Source of the DNA: a bacterium
GTDB lineage: Bacteria > B130-G9
Assembly (NCBI GenBank): GCA_021160245.1
Contig: JAGHCW010000058.1
Coordinates: forward strand, 1-5,648
Length of the DNA: 5,648 nt
Reading direction: 5' to 3'
The position numbers were made by a program, and so were the translations under genes. Shown here piece by piece: positions 1 to 5,648 of the stretch. Every line of letters begins with the position of its first letter. The stretch's first letter is position 1. Under the pieces are notes generated by a model, which saw only the letters and a list, made by a program, of their open reading frames with translations, was not told the origin of the DNA and did no database searches.

Positions 1-498
1 ATCTATGATAAGACTGGAAGTGTTCCAGAGCAACCGCCATCTCCGGTGATTGAAAGCGAGCGGCGACTTTTCTACGTCGCGGTGACGCGCGCCAAGAAAC
101 ATCTCTATATTGGAACGGTTGCCTCTCCGCCAAGCGGGCAGCAGTCCCAGGCAACTGCGCCATTGCCATCCCGTTTCTTGGCAGAGATGGATTTGGAGTC
201 TACCCAGACAGTTATCAGTGCTGGACTCGAGATGTTGCAAAACGGAGATGGACACAAGTTGCTCGCTATCATTGATAAGGGTGAAGGCCGACGTAGCATG
301 ATCCGATATGTGGCGGAAAACTATTTGCGATCGAGTGAGTTATTTGACCCAGTGATGAAATCCATAGAGCAAATGTCTGAAACGGATTTCGAATATCCGT
401 ATGATTATCCGGATCTGGGCCAGGAATCTTCAAAACACAAGGAACTTGAGCCAGTTCCCTGGTCTGACCCCTGGGCTGGCATTGGGGCGCTCAATTAA
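1..498 (+). CDS. UvrD/Rep-family SF1 DNA helicase, C-terminal part (5' end outside window)
   Basis: The frame is open from base 1 to a TAA at 496-498, giving 165 residues, so the start and the ATPase motifs lie upstream of the window. Bases 52-99 encode ESERRLFYVAVTRAKK, which is motif VI of UvrD/Rep/PcrA superfamily 1A helicases; its arginine contacts the ATP gamma-phosphate and couples hydrolysis to movement along single-stranded DNA. It is followed by the usual beta strand HLYIGTV. A tail of roughly 130 residues follows, with an acidic, Tyr/Asp/Pro-rich stretch (FEYPYDYPDLG) near the end. I do not recognise this tail; it does not look like the short basic C-terminus of housekeeping UvrD. 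The GTG at 46 lies inside the conserved domain and is not a credible start. The next gene begins 2 bases downstream, so the two are probably co-translated. The family call is firm; the subfamily (UvrD, Rep, or a GajB-like defence helicase) cannot be decided from the C-terminus. Confidence 0.88.
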   Translation: MYDKTGSVPEQPPSPVIESERRLFYVAVTRAKKHLYIGTVASPPSGQQSQATAPLPSRFLAEMDLESTQTVISAGLEMLQNGDGHKLLAIIDKGEGRRSMIRYVAENYLRSSELFDPVMKSIEQMSETDFEYPYDYPDLGQESSKHKELEPVPWSDPWAGIGALN

Positions 499-503
499 AC
501 ATG
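484..503 (+). promoter_or_regulatory. Tight gene junction: stop-start spacing of 2 bases, probable translational coupling
   Basis: The upstream helicase ends with TAA at 496-498 and the next ATG is at 501-503. The only purine-rich run near it is GGGG at 484-487, about 13 bases upstream of the ATG, which is a poor and distant Shine-Dalgarno match. There is no room for a promoter or terminator between the genes, though a promoter inside the upstream gene is not excluded. This suggests that ribosomes ending the first gene reinitiate on the second and that both proteins come from one mRNA. The downstream frame has an in-frame stop at 465-467, so little extension is possible. The next in-frame ATG (residue 99) would remove conserved sequence, which supports ATG 501. 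Confidence 0.6.
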
Positions 504-1604
504 GACAAGGGGACACCTATTCAGTTGGCTACTCTGGAAACCTGTGAAACATTATTGGCCCCGGGCGGGAAATGGCACATTTCTCCCTACCTCTCGGCCG
601 CTTTCCATGCAGTTGGCGATGCTGGGCTAGCTGCCCGAGCGCCGGTTTATCAATCTGTGGTCCTTGACCTGCTCAAGGGCCACCAACTCCCGCGTGAGCT
701 CACGGTGCTAGACTGGGGTTCTCCCCAAGGCGTGGGTGCCGTGGCTATCTTGGACTTATTGCTGGCCTGGGAAACTGCTTGCGCGTTGTTCGGCATGCCC
801 GATGACATTGACTTGGTACACATCAGCTGGCGCTCTAACGACGGGCTTTCATATTCTTTTCGCTTGCACACAGCCTTTGAAAATGCGGTCAGGTCGCGCG
901 CCGAGACACACCATGACTTTGCGGGACTGGCTGCCGTCGCTGAGTGGACGGCGAACCTGGTTGACAGCTCCCACGACGTCCAAGAAACCCCAAACTTGGT
1001 ACTAATTCCATTCCCTTGGCTGGTCGGCCAGCAACTGGATGCCCTGCTGAACGCATTGCCGACTGGTGCTATCGTCGCCGGTTTGGCCTGGAAGGAACCG
1101 GACGTTCTCCCCAACATGCTTTTTGCTTGGCGGTACAAGCTACTGAAAGATCGTAATGACTTCGTCGCCCTTGGACCGTGCGGCCAGGAATACGGGCGGC
1201 AACTTCCGGACGCCTGCCGCACCTGCATCCACGGACGTCATGAGCCGGTCCATATACCTGGTGCTGAAAACCTTCCTCCGCCGGTGTGGAGTTACACTTC
1301 AGTGATCAAGCAGGCCGATGCTACGGAGGCCGTACCATATTCCCTGGTCTCTACCGGCGACTTGCAGAAGGTGATCGTAGATGAAGTGCATTTGCGTTAC
1401 GTAGGCACCTTTCGTGAGCGAGTACAGCCATCTGACCATCCAGATACGTTCAATGACAATCCGGCCGATACACAGTGGAAAGAGTATCTTAAAGTATGCC
1501 CGGGCCACACCGACACCTCACGACTGGCCTTAGAACGACGGGCGGGTATGCAGGCCCCTCATCTACACTATGGACAATGGCTACACTTGAACGACCTTCA
1601 GCCT
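501..1604 (+). other. Domain: Rsm22/METTL17-like methyltransferase-fold region with candidate Fe-S cysteines (residues 1-368)
   Basis: Seen: R46-A-P-x-Y50 ahead of VLDWGSPQGVG (residues 69-79), which sits where SAM methyltransferases have the glycine loop after a hydrophobic strand ending in Asp. Later come strand LVLIPF, then W197-K-E199-P, R211, GPC227, DAC239-R-T-C242, WSY265, C333-P-G-H, R346-R-A-G349 and GQW360. Known of the family: Rsm22/METTL17 proteins of ribosome assembly have an RxPATY-like helix, VLDxGAGPG, an E-P-G segment followed by an Arg, then APCPH...C...C with a last Cys about 60-90 residues on in a CxPDG-like motif, followed by RR.G and a WGD segment; four cysteines hold an Fe-S cluster. 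The order matches throughout. Differences: the glycine loop is degenerate (GSPQG), so catalysis is doubtful, and the second cysteine of the family is absent, perhaps replaced by C242. Assignment is by motif memory, not by search. Confidence 0.62.
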
Positions 1605-4600
1605 CAGCGCCCCTACTCTTCACGTCCGGATGTATGCACTCTGCGCATTCGCAATGAAGCTGTCTTGCACGCAGCCGTTGGCTCCCCCAACCCCAAAGCG
1701 TTTCTGCCCGCGTACTCCGCTGGCGTTCGTGCTGCGGTTGATGAAGCAGCTCATCGACTGTTCGGTTTTGACACACTATGGCCTTTCCAACACCGAATCC
1801 TTGAGCGCGTTCTGTGCGGTGGCGATATCTTCGCAATTGCGGCGACCGGGGGAGGTAAAAGTGAATGCTATATTCTGCCGGCGTTGCTCTTGCCCGGGAT
1901 CACGGTGGTCGTTTCGCCTCTCAAATCACTGATGCAAGATCAGTACGAGCAGCGCATTCGTGACCGCTATGGGATGGATTACCTGACGACATACATCAAC
2001 GGCGATGTGCCGTTTTATGAGCGGCAGGGCCGTCTGCGCCGTTTGATCCTGGGTCACTTCAAACTGATTTACTTGACACCAGAACAGTTGGAGCGGGGTT
2101 ACGTCCTCGAGGCGTTGCGACAGGCTGAAAAGACGGTCGGTTTCCGCCGTCTGGCTCTAGACGAGGCGCATTGCATAAGCCAGTGGGGGCACGACTTCCG
2201 TCCGAGTTACCTGAACATCATACAGCGGTTACAGGACTATGGACTTCATCCTCAATGCATTGCGTTGACGGCGACTGCCAGCCCCCTGGTGCGCGATGAC
2301 GTATGTAAGGAACTGCGTTTGGACCCCCGCGACATTGACGACGGTGGAGATGTCTTCATTGATGCTGCAAACCGTCCCGAATTGAATCTGGTCGTCCGGC
2401 GCGTGAAGACGACGGAGGAGAAGGCCCGGATAATCGTTGACGCCTTGCGCCAGCTCGATGGTGATGGATCAGCAATTGTTTTTATGCCACATACGGGAGG
2501 AACACTTGAACGGCCTAAGCAAATGGGCGCTCCACAAACAAGTCCTCGGGCTTCGGATGTGGGAATGGTTAGCACTGGTGTGACGCCATTTGCCCACTAT
2601 CTCTCCACCCAGCTAGGCGAAGATGTGGCGATGTATCACGGCAAGATGAATAACGCAATAACCTCAACAGACGACAGCGCTAAAGTGAGTGAGGAAACCG
2701 AAGGCACGATCACCCGCCAAGAAGAGCAGCGGAGCTTCATGAGCGGACGCAAGCGTGTCATGGTAGCGACAAAAGGTTTTGGGATGGGGGTTGACAAACC
2801 CGACATTCGCCTGGTCATTCACCGCTCGCCTCCGGCTAACTTGGAGGCTTATGCTCAAGAGTCCGGGCGAGCAGGCCGAGACGGCAAGTTAGCGACGGTT
2901 TTACTCCTCTACAGCGAAGACCATCCGCGAATAGTGAGTGTGTCTAACGACGTCTTTATTGGGAATTCTGAACTGCAGTCCGACCGCGAGATCCAGCAAT
3001 ACTTCATGGACCAGCGTTACGTCCGACGTCCGGACGTGGCAGCGATGCTGGCTTTTCTCCGCAGTGACTGGCCACAACGTGTCAATGGGGCGCTGTACTT
3101 CACCAATGATCAGGTTATGGGAGTCTTCGACCAATGCGCCACGCAACTGGCTGTTCTCGGCTTGGGTCAGTCCTACGAGTGGCCATCATTTCCTCCAAGG
3201 AAAATCAGCAGCCGTTATGAATCGTCTGATCACAGACACATTCTTGACACAGGCTATCTCTACAACAGGAAGCGTGCTCACATCGGCCGGATTCTGGCCG
3301 TGCTGTTCAACAACCGCCCGACGATTGATGGTCACCTGCTGCCGTTGGTGCGTTCGGTCCACGAGACCGGCACATTGCTGCGCCAGTTTCGACTGTACAA
3401 GCCAGAACGTATTGTTGAGTCACCTGCGCACTTCGGTGAGCGTTTGCGTCAGGCCGATGTCGGTGCAAGTGAGCTCTGCGAGTTGCTGCCCAATGGCAAG
3501 TTCACCGATCTGACGCCGTTGGCCCTGCGTCTGGGCCTGTCGCTACGTGAGACAGCCTCGATGTTGAAAGATATCCGCTACTGCGAAGGCCGCACCAAGA
3601 AAAATGGCCACTGGATTGGCACACTGCTTGACTTCTGGTGGATTGAAGCGCCCCGCTGGGTGACAATCCCGGACGCCTACACCAGCCTAGCGGCCTGGCG
3701 AAATTACGCCGGTGCGTGCAGGCGGGTCAAGCCGCCAAGCGGCAGGCGTTCGCTGGACGACTACTTCCCGTGGCAAGTTGTCAATAGACCATACAGCTGG
3801 GAAGTCGTGCCTGACGCTGGACTCGAATACGCCGACTCGGCCGCCTACCTGGATGCCTTTATGACTCTGCACGACGAGCGCCGTCGCAACGATGAGAACA
3901 ACTTCGCCTATCTGCTTGATCGGTATGCCGGTGGCGAAGATGGGCCTCGCGAATGTCTGCGCTCGCTGGTGCTGGGCTACCTAAAGACCAACGAGGTTGT
4001 GGTAGGAGGCAACTGCCACGGCTGCAGCGTGTGTGTACCGGACTCGCGTTTTGATAAGTATACCGTGGAGCAGCGGAAAGCGGTCGTCGTCCGTTTGCTG
4101 CCCGAGACCATTGATCTGATCTCCCAGATCGAATTGGCGAACCGACGATCTCCTTCTATTGAAACCTTGGAGCACCTATTGAATTCAGTCGCTCAGGAAG
4201 ATACGTTGGGGCGGTCAGGTAGTGCATACCTGGATAGCTGGTTGGTGCGGTTGCTACAAGATGACCCACAGCACCGTGGTGCGCTCTGGGCACGACTATG
4301 GGCTTTCGAGCACCGGACATTAGAGGCAACAGAGCAAGTGATTGTGAGCTTAATTGAGCGACTGACCCGTCTATCGGATTCCCGGCCTGAATGGTTGCGT
4401 TTGCGCATCTTGGTGGACCGATACCGTTCCGATTTCCAGTACCAAAGGTATTATCTTTCCTTGACAGCATGTGCGGCGGAACTGGCGGAGCTTGTAGAGG
4501 AAACTACCAGTGCTATTGAGCTGTGGTCGGACGTCACGGCGCGCACGGACGATGTCACTGAGGGTAGCTCGGAGTTCGACGTGTTGCGCCGTGCCTTAAG

Positions 4601-5648
4601 CCGACTCGTTATATTGTATCGGAAGCGTGGCGCGCCAGGGGATGACCGTACAGTACCCATCCTTGCTTTGCGCCTGGCTCGTATGTCCGGCAGTTCATTG
4701 AAGGCAAGCCACGAAGCTTACCGTTTGGCGATAGCCGACTGGAAGTGGAGGCAAGTCCTGAAGGAAATTGCGGACAGACCTTCTTATCCACAGGCAGTTA
4801 TATCTGCTTGGCTGGAAACTGCGACGGATTCTCAATGGTTAGCTGCCTTAAACTGGTTGCGGCAGAACTGTAGCACTTGGTGGCGTTGGCAACCGAAGAT
4901 CAAGCGAATCGTTGTTCACTACATGACACACGAAATCACACGTCTGTCTCAGGTCGCCGTAGACCTGACCCAACACTCGAACTGGGCCGGGGAAGCAGAG
5001 TGTTGGGAGCAAGTGATTGCTCTGGCCGAGTTATTGGAAGAAGAAGGTACACAGACGGAGGCACTACGACAGTCACTGACCAGGTTATTGGTGCTCTATA
5101 AATCGGATGGACTCCTTGCGAGCGCGGAAAAAGCTGCGAGGGTCGGCCTGCAACTGGTTCACTTCCCAGATATTGCACCGGATATCGTTTGCATGGCCTA
5201 CGAGGAAATCGTGCGCGAGTGGAGCTGGAAGCAAATCGAATCCGAACTTTCCTCACCCGACTGTAATCATCCGGACATTGTCCTGCTGGCCTGGTCAAAG
5301 GTCCCCCGGGAGAAGGATCGAGTATTGGACTGGATGGTACATCATGCTGATCAAGTAGCAGAATGGTCCGATGATTTGTTGGAGACGCTCGAAGGCCAGA
5401 TTGAAGCAAACCTTGAGTGTTCTCCGAAGATGCTGCTCGCTCTTGGCACGGCTCTGGCTGTTCACTCCAATGGGCGAACGTTGGCAGCTTGGTATCTGTT
5501 CCGTGCTCTCTGTGCAGGTGCACGGTTGTCAAAGGGCCAGTTAGAGATCATCGTGGAGCGTGTGACGGAGTTGGACCCCTCGCGATGTCGCGCTTTGCTC
5601 ATCCGGTGTACAGGAATGGCGGAAACGTTGGAGAGGCTCTGGAAAACC
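501..5648 (+). CDS. Giant RecQ-type helicase with Rsm22-like N-terminal domain and long helical C-terminus (3' end outside window)
   Basis: One frame without stops runs for 1716 codons from ATG 501 to the window edge, so the protein is longer than 1716 residues, against about 600 for housekeeping RecQ. Order of parts: residues 1-368, Rsm22/METTL17-like domain; about 415-805, RecQ-type SF2 helicase core; about 806-1150, unassigned, with a possible winged helix near 1005-1051; 1152-1178, RecQ-like zinc cysteines; about 1215-1716, helical. All ATPase residues needed for activity are present (K453, D554, E555, R790, R793), so an active 3'-5' DNA helicase or translocase is expected from family knowledge. 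No HRDC domain is recognisable. The gene directly follows a UvrD-type helicase gene with a 2-base gap, which points to a joint role in DNA processing, possibly phage or mobile-element defence (inference). No frameshift or in-frame stop is visible. The RecQ assignment is firm; the biological role and the missing C-terminus are unknown. Confidence 0.95.
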   Translation, partial: MDKGTPIQLATLETCETLLAPGGKWHISPYLSAAFHAVGDAGLAARAPVYQSVVLDLLKGHQLPRELTVLDWGSPQGVGAVAILDLLLAWETACALFGMPDDIDLVHISWRSNDGLSYSFRLHTAFENAVRSRAETHHDFAGLAAVAEWTANLVDSSHDVQETPNLVLIPFPWLVGQQLDALLNALPTGAIVAGLAWKEPDVLPNMLFAWRYKLLKDRNDFVALGPCGQEYGRQLPDACRTCIHGRHEPVHIPGAENLPPPVWSYTSVIKQADATEAVPYSLVSTGDLQKVIVDEVHLRYVGTFRERVQPSDHPDTFNDNPADTQWKEYLKVCPGHTDTSRLALERRAGMQAPHLHYGQWLHLNDLQPQRPYSSRPDVCTLRIRNEAVLHAAVGSPNPKAFLPAYSAGVRAAVDEAAHRLFGFDTLWPFQHRILERVLCGGDIFAIAATGGGKSECYILPALLLPGITVVVSPLKSLMQDQYEQRIRDRYGMDYLTTYINGDVPFYERQGRLRRLILGHFKLIYLTPEQLERGYVLEALRQAEKTVGFRRLALDEAHCISQWGHDFRPSYLNIIQRLQDYGLHPQCIALTATASPLVRDDVCKELRLDPRDIDDGGDVFIDAANRPELNLVVRRVKTTEEKARIIVDALRQLDGDGSAIVFMPHTGGTLERPKQMGAPQTSPRASDVGMVSTGVTPFAHYLSTQLGEDVAMYHGKMNNAITSTDDSAKVSEETEGTITRQEEQRSFMSGRKRVMVATKGFGMGVDKPDIRLVIHRSPPANLEAYAQESGRAGRDGKLATVLLLYSEDHPRIVSVSNDVFIGNSELQSDREIQQYFMDQRYVRRPDVAAMLAFLRSDWPQRVNGALYFTNDQVMGVFDQCATQLAVLGLGQSYEWPSFPPRKISSRYESSDHRHILDTGYLYNRKRAHIGRILAVLFNNRPTIDGHLLPLVRSVHETGTLLRQFRLYKPERIVESPAHFGERLRQADVGASELCELLPNGKFTDLTPLALRLGLSLRETASMLKDIRYCEGRTKKNGHWIGTLLDFWWIEAPRWVTIPDAYTSLAAWRNYAGACRRVKPPSGRRSLDDYFPWQVVNRPYSWEVVPDAGLEYADSAAYLDAFMTLHDERRRNDENNFAYLLDRYAGGEDGPRECLRSLVLGYLKTNEVVVGGNCHGCSVCVPDSRFDKYTVEQRKAVVVRLLPETIDLISQIELANRRSPSIETLEHLLNSVAQEDTLGRSGSAYLDSWLVRLLQDDPQHRGALWARLWAFEHRTLEATEQVIVSLIERLTRLSDSRPEWLRLRILVDRYRSDFQYQRYYLSLTACAAELAELVEETTSAIELWSDVTARTDDVTEGSSEFDVLRRALSRLVILYRKRGAPGDDRTVPILALRLARMSGSSLKASHEAYRLAIADWKWRQVLKEIADRPSYPQAVISAWLETATDSQWLAALNWLRQNCSTWWRWQPKIKRIVVHYMTHEITRLSQVAVDLTQHSNWAGEAECWEQVIALAELLEEEGTQTEALRQSLTRLLVLYKSDGLLASAEKAARVGLQLVHFPDIAPDIVCMAYEEIVREWSWKQIESELSSPDCNHPDIVLLAWSKVPREKDRVLDWMVHHADQVAEWSDDLLETLEGQIEANLECSPKMLLALGTALAVHSNGRTLAAWYLFRALCAGARLSKGQLEIIVERVTELDPSRCRALLIRCTGMAETLERLWKT
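1752..2912 (+). other. Domain: RecQ-type SF2 helicase core, two RecA lobes (residues about 418-804)
   Basis: Motifs in order: motif 0 with F423 and Q430 (adenine-sensing); motif I TGGGKS 449-454 (Walker A, K453); Ia SPLKSLMQDQ 472-481; motif II DEAHCISQWGHDFRP 554-568, including the aromatic-rich loop specific to RecQ that couples DNA binding to ATP hydrolysis; motif III LTATA 589-593; motif IV IVFMP 659-663; YHG 712-714; motif V ATKGFGMGVDKP 756-767; motif VI QESGRAGRDG 786-795. All are intact. Departures from housekeeping RecQ are AATGGGKSECY in place of the usual PTGGGKSLCY, and two insertions of about 26 and 18 residues in the second lobe. The core is the basis for naming the whole protein. 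Confidence 0.95.
2913..3950 (+). other. Unassigned insertion between RecQ core and zinc site (residues about 805-1150)
   Basis: About 345 residues lie where housekeeping RecQ has only some 50-60 residues between motif VI and its first zinc cysteine. I recognise no family. Residues about 1005-1051 read as helix-turn-helix (LTPLALRLGLSLRETASML) followed by a short KKNGHW hairpin and an aromatic strand (TLLDFWWIEAP). That would suit a winged-helix DNA-binding unit like the one RecQ normally carries after its zinc site. The rest mixes helices with aromatic, Arg-rich loops. The winged-helix idea is a weak inference. Confidence 0.4.
3951..4037 (+). other. Domain: RecQ-like four-cysteine zinc-binding site (residues 1152-1178)
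   Basis: C1152-L-R-S-L-V-L-G-Y-L is followed after 19 intervening residues by C1172-HG-C1175-SV-C1178. Housekeeping RecQ has CRR..LL.YFGE then CGNCDxC, with spacing C-x16-C-x2-C-x2-C. Here the spacing is C-x19-C-x2-C-x2-C, and the helix after the first Cys keeps the same pattern (Arg after CL, hydrophobics, Tyr). This makes a zinc site of the RecQ C-terminal type likely, with a role in stability and DNA binding known for RecQ. Its distance from the core is unusual. Confidence 0.72.
4143..5648 (+). other. Long all-helical C-terminal region, possible TPR/HEAT-like solenoid (residues about 1215-1716, continues)
   Basis: About 500 residues of alternating amphipathic helices rich in Leu, Ala, Glu, Arg and Trp, with few glycines and no catalytic motif that I can see. 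Recurring W-x2-W or W-x-W pairs (DWKWRQV, STWWRWQ, REWSWKQI) and helix pairs such as AECWEQVIALAELLEEEGTQTEALRQ resemble the paired helices of TPR-type repeats, but no clean 34-residue period can be counted by eye. Such regions usually hold partner proteins. The region runs off the window, so its end and any further domain are unknown. Confidence 0.5.

Noticed and set aside
1-498. GajB of a Gabija system
   Set aside because: Motif VI fits any UvrD-type helicase; the GajA partner is not visible and the downstream giant gene is not part of Gabija, so the specific name is not supported.
46-498. Independent small gene starting at GTG 46
   Set aside because: The frame is open to base 1 and the GTG lies immediately before motif VI of a helicase, so this is the end of a longer gene.
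650-1228. Minus-strand open frame of 192 codons
   Set aside because: It lies wholly opposite the Rsm22-like region of the plus-strand gene; its translation is Ser/Arg/Ala-rich low-information sequence with no recognisable domain.
2938-3513. Plus-strand frame of 191 codons in another register
   Set aside because: It overlaps the continuous helicase frame, which stays open and keeps RecQ-like features (the zinc cysteines) further downstream; the alternative product is Ser/Cys/Thr-rich and shows no domain. It is not evidence of a frameshift.
4936-5532. Minus-strand open frame of 198 codons
   Set aside because: It is antisense to the helical C-terminus of the giant gene; the Pro/Arg/Ser-rich product is typical of a shadow frame.
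501-5648. Housekeeping recQ
   Set aside because: The length, the N-terminal domain, the displaced zinc site, the lack of a recognisable HRDC domain and the helical C-terminus all differ from recQ, so I left the gene symbol empty.
501-5648. DpdF, the RecQ-like helicase of 7-deazaguanine DNA-modification clusters
   Set aside because: It is possible as a relative, but this protein seems far longer than I recall for DpdF, and no other dpd gene or queuosine-type gene is visible. It would need a profile search to decide.

Overview
The window is filled end to end by two co-directional plus-strand genes, both cut by the window edges. There is no non-coding stretch longer than 2 bases, and I see no RNA gene, repeat array, insertion sequence, CRISPR array or terminator. 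Base composition is moderate to slightly GC-rich by eye, and the tight gene packing is bacterial. A proteobacterium would fit, but nothing here fixes the lineage.

Region 1 (1-498) is the last 165 codons of a UvrD/Rep-type superfamily 1 DNA helicase. It carries the family's C-terminal motif VI (ERRLFYVAVTRAKK) followed by a tail of about 130 residues that I do not recognise.

Region 2 (501-5648) is one uninterrupted reading frame of 1716 codons that starts 2 bases after the helicase stop and is still open at the right edge. It encodes a giant multidomain protein. Residues about 1-368 resemble the Rsm22/METTL17 family: a methyltransferase-like fold with candidate Fe-S cysteines. Residues about 415-805 are a complete RecQ-type superfamily 2 helicase core, with TGGGKS, DEAH plus the RecQ aromatic loop, LTATA and QESGRAGRDG. 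Residues about 806-1150 are a large unassigned insertion. Residues 1152-1178 carry a RecQ-type four-cysteine zinc site, displaced far from the helicase core. From about 1215 to the window edge the protein is a long, Trp- and Leu-rich, apparently all-helical region.

The junction suggests an operon and translational coupling, so an SF1 and an SF2 DNA helicase are probably made together. Paired helicases with oversized accessory domains are typical of anti-phage or mobile-element DNA-processing modules rather than housekeeping repair. Defence is therefore my leading hypothesis, but it is an inference from architecture: no nuclease, toxin or mobile-element gene is visible in this window. The most unusual point is the apparent fusion of an Rsm22-like Fe-S/methyltransferase-like domain to a RecQ helicase.
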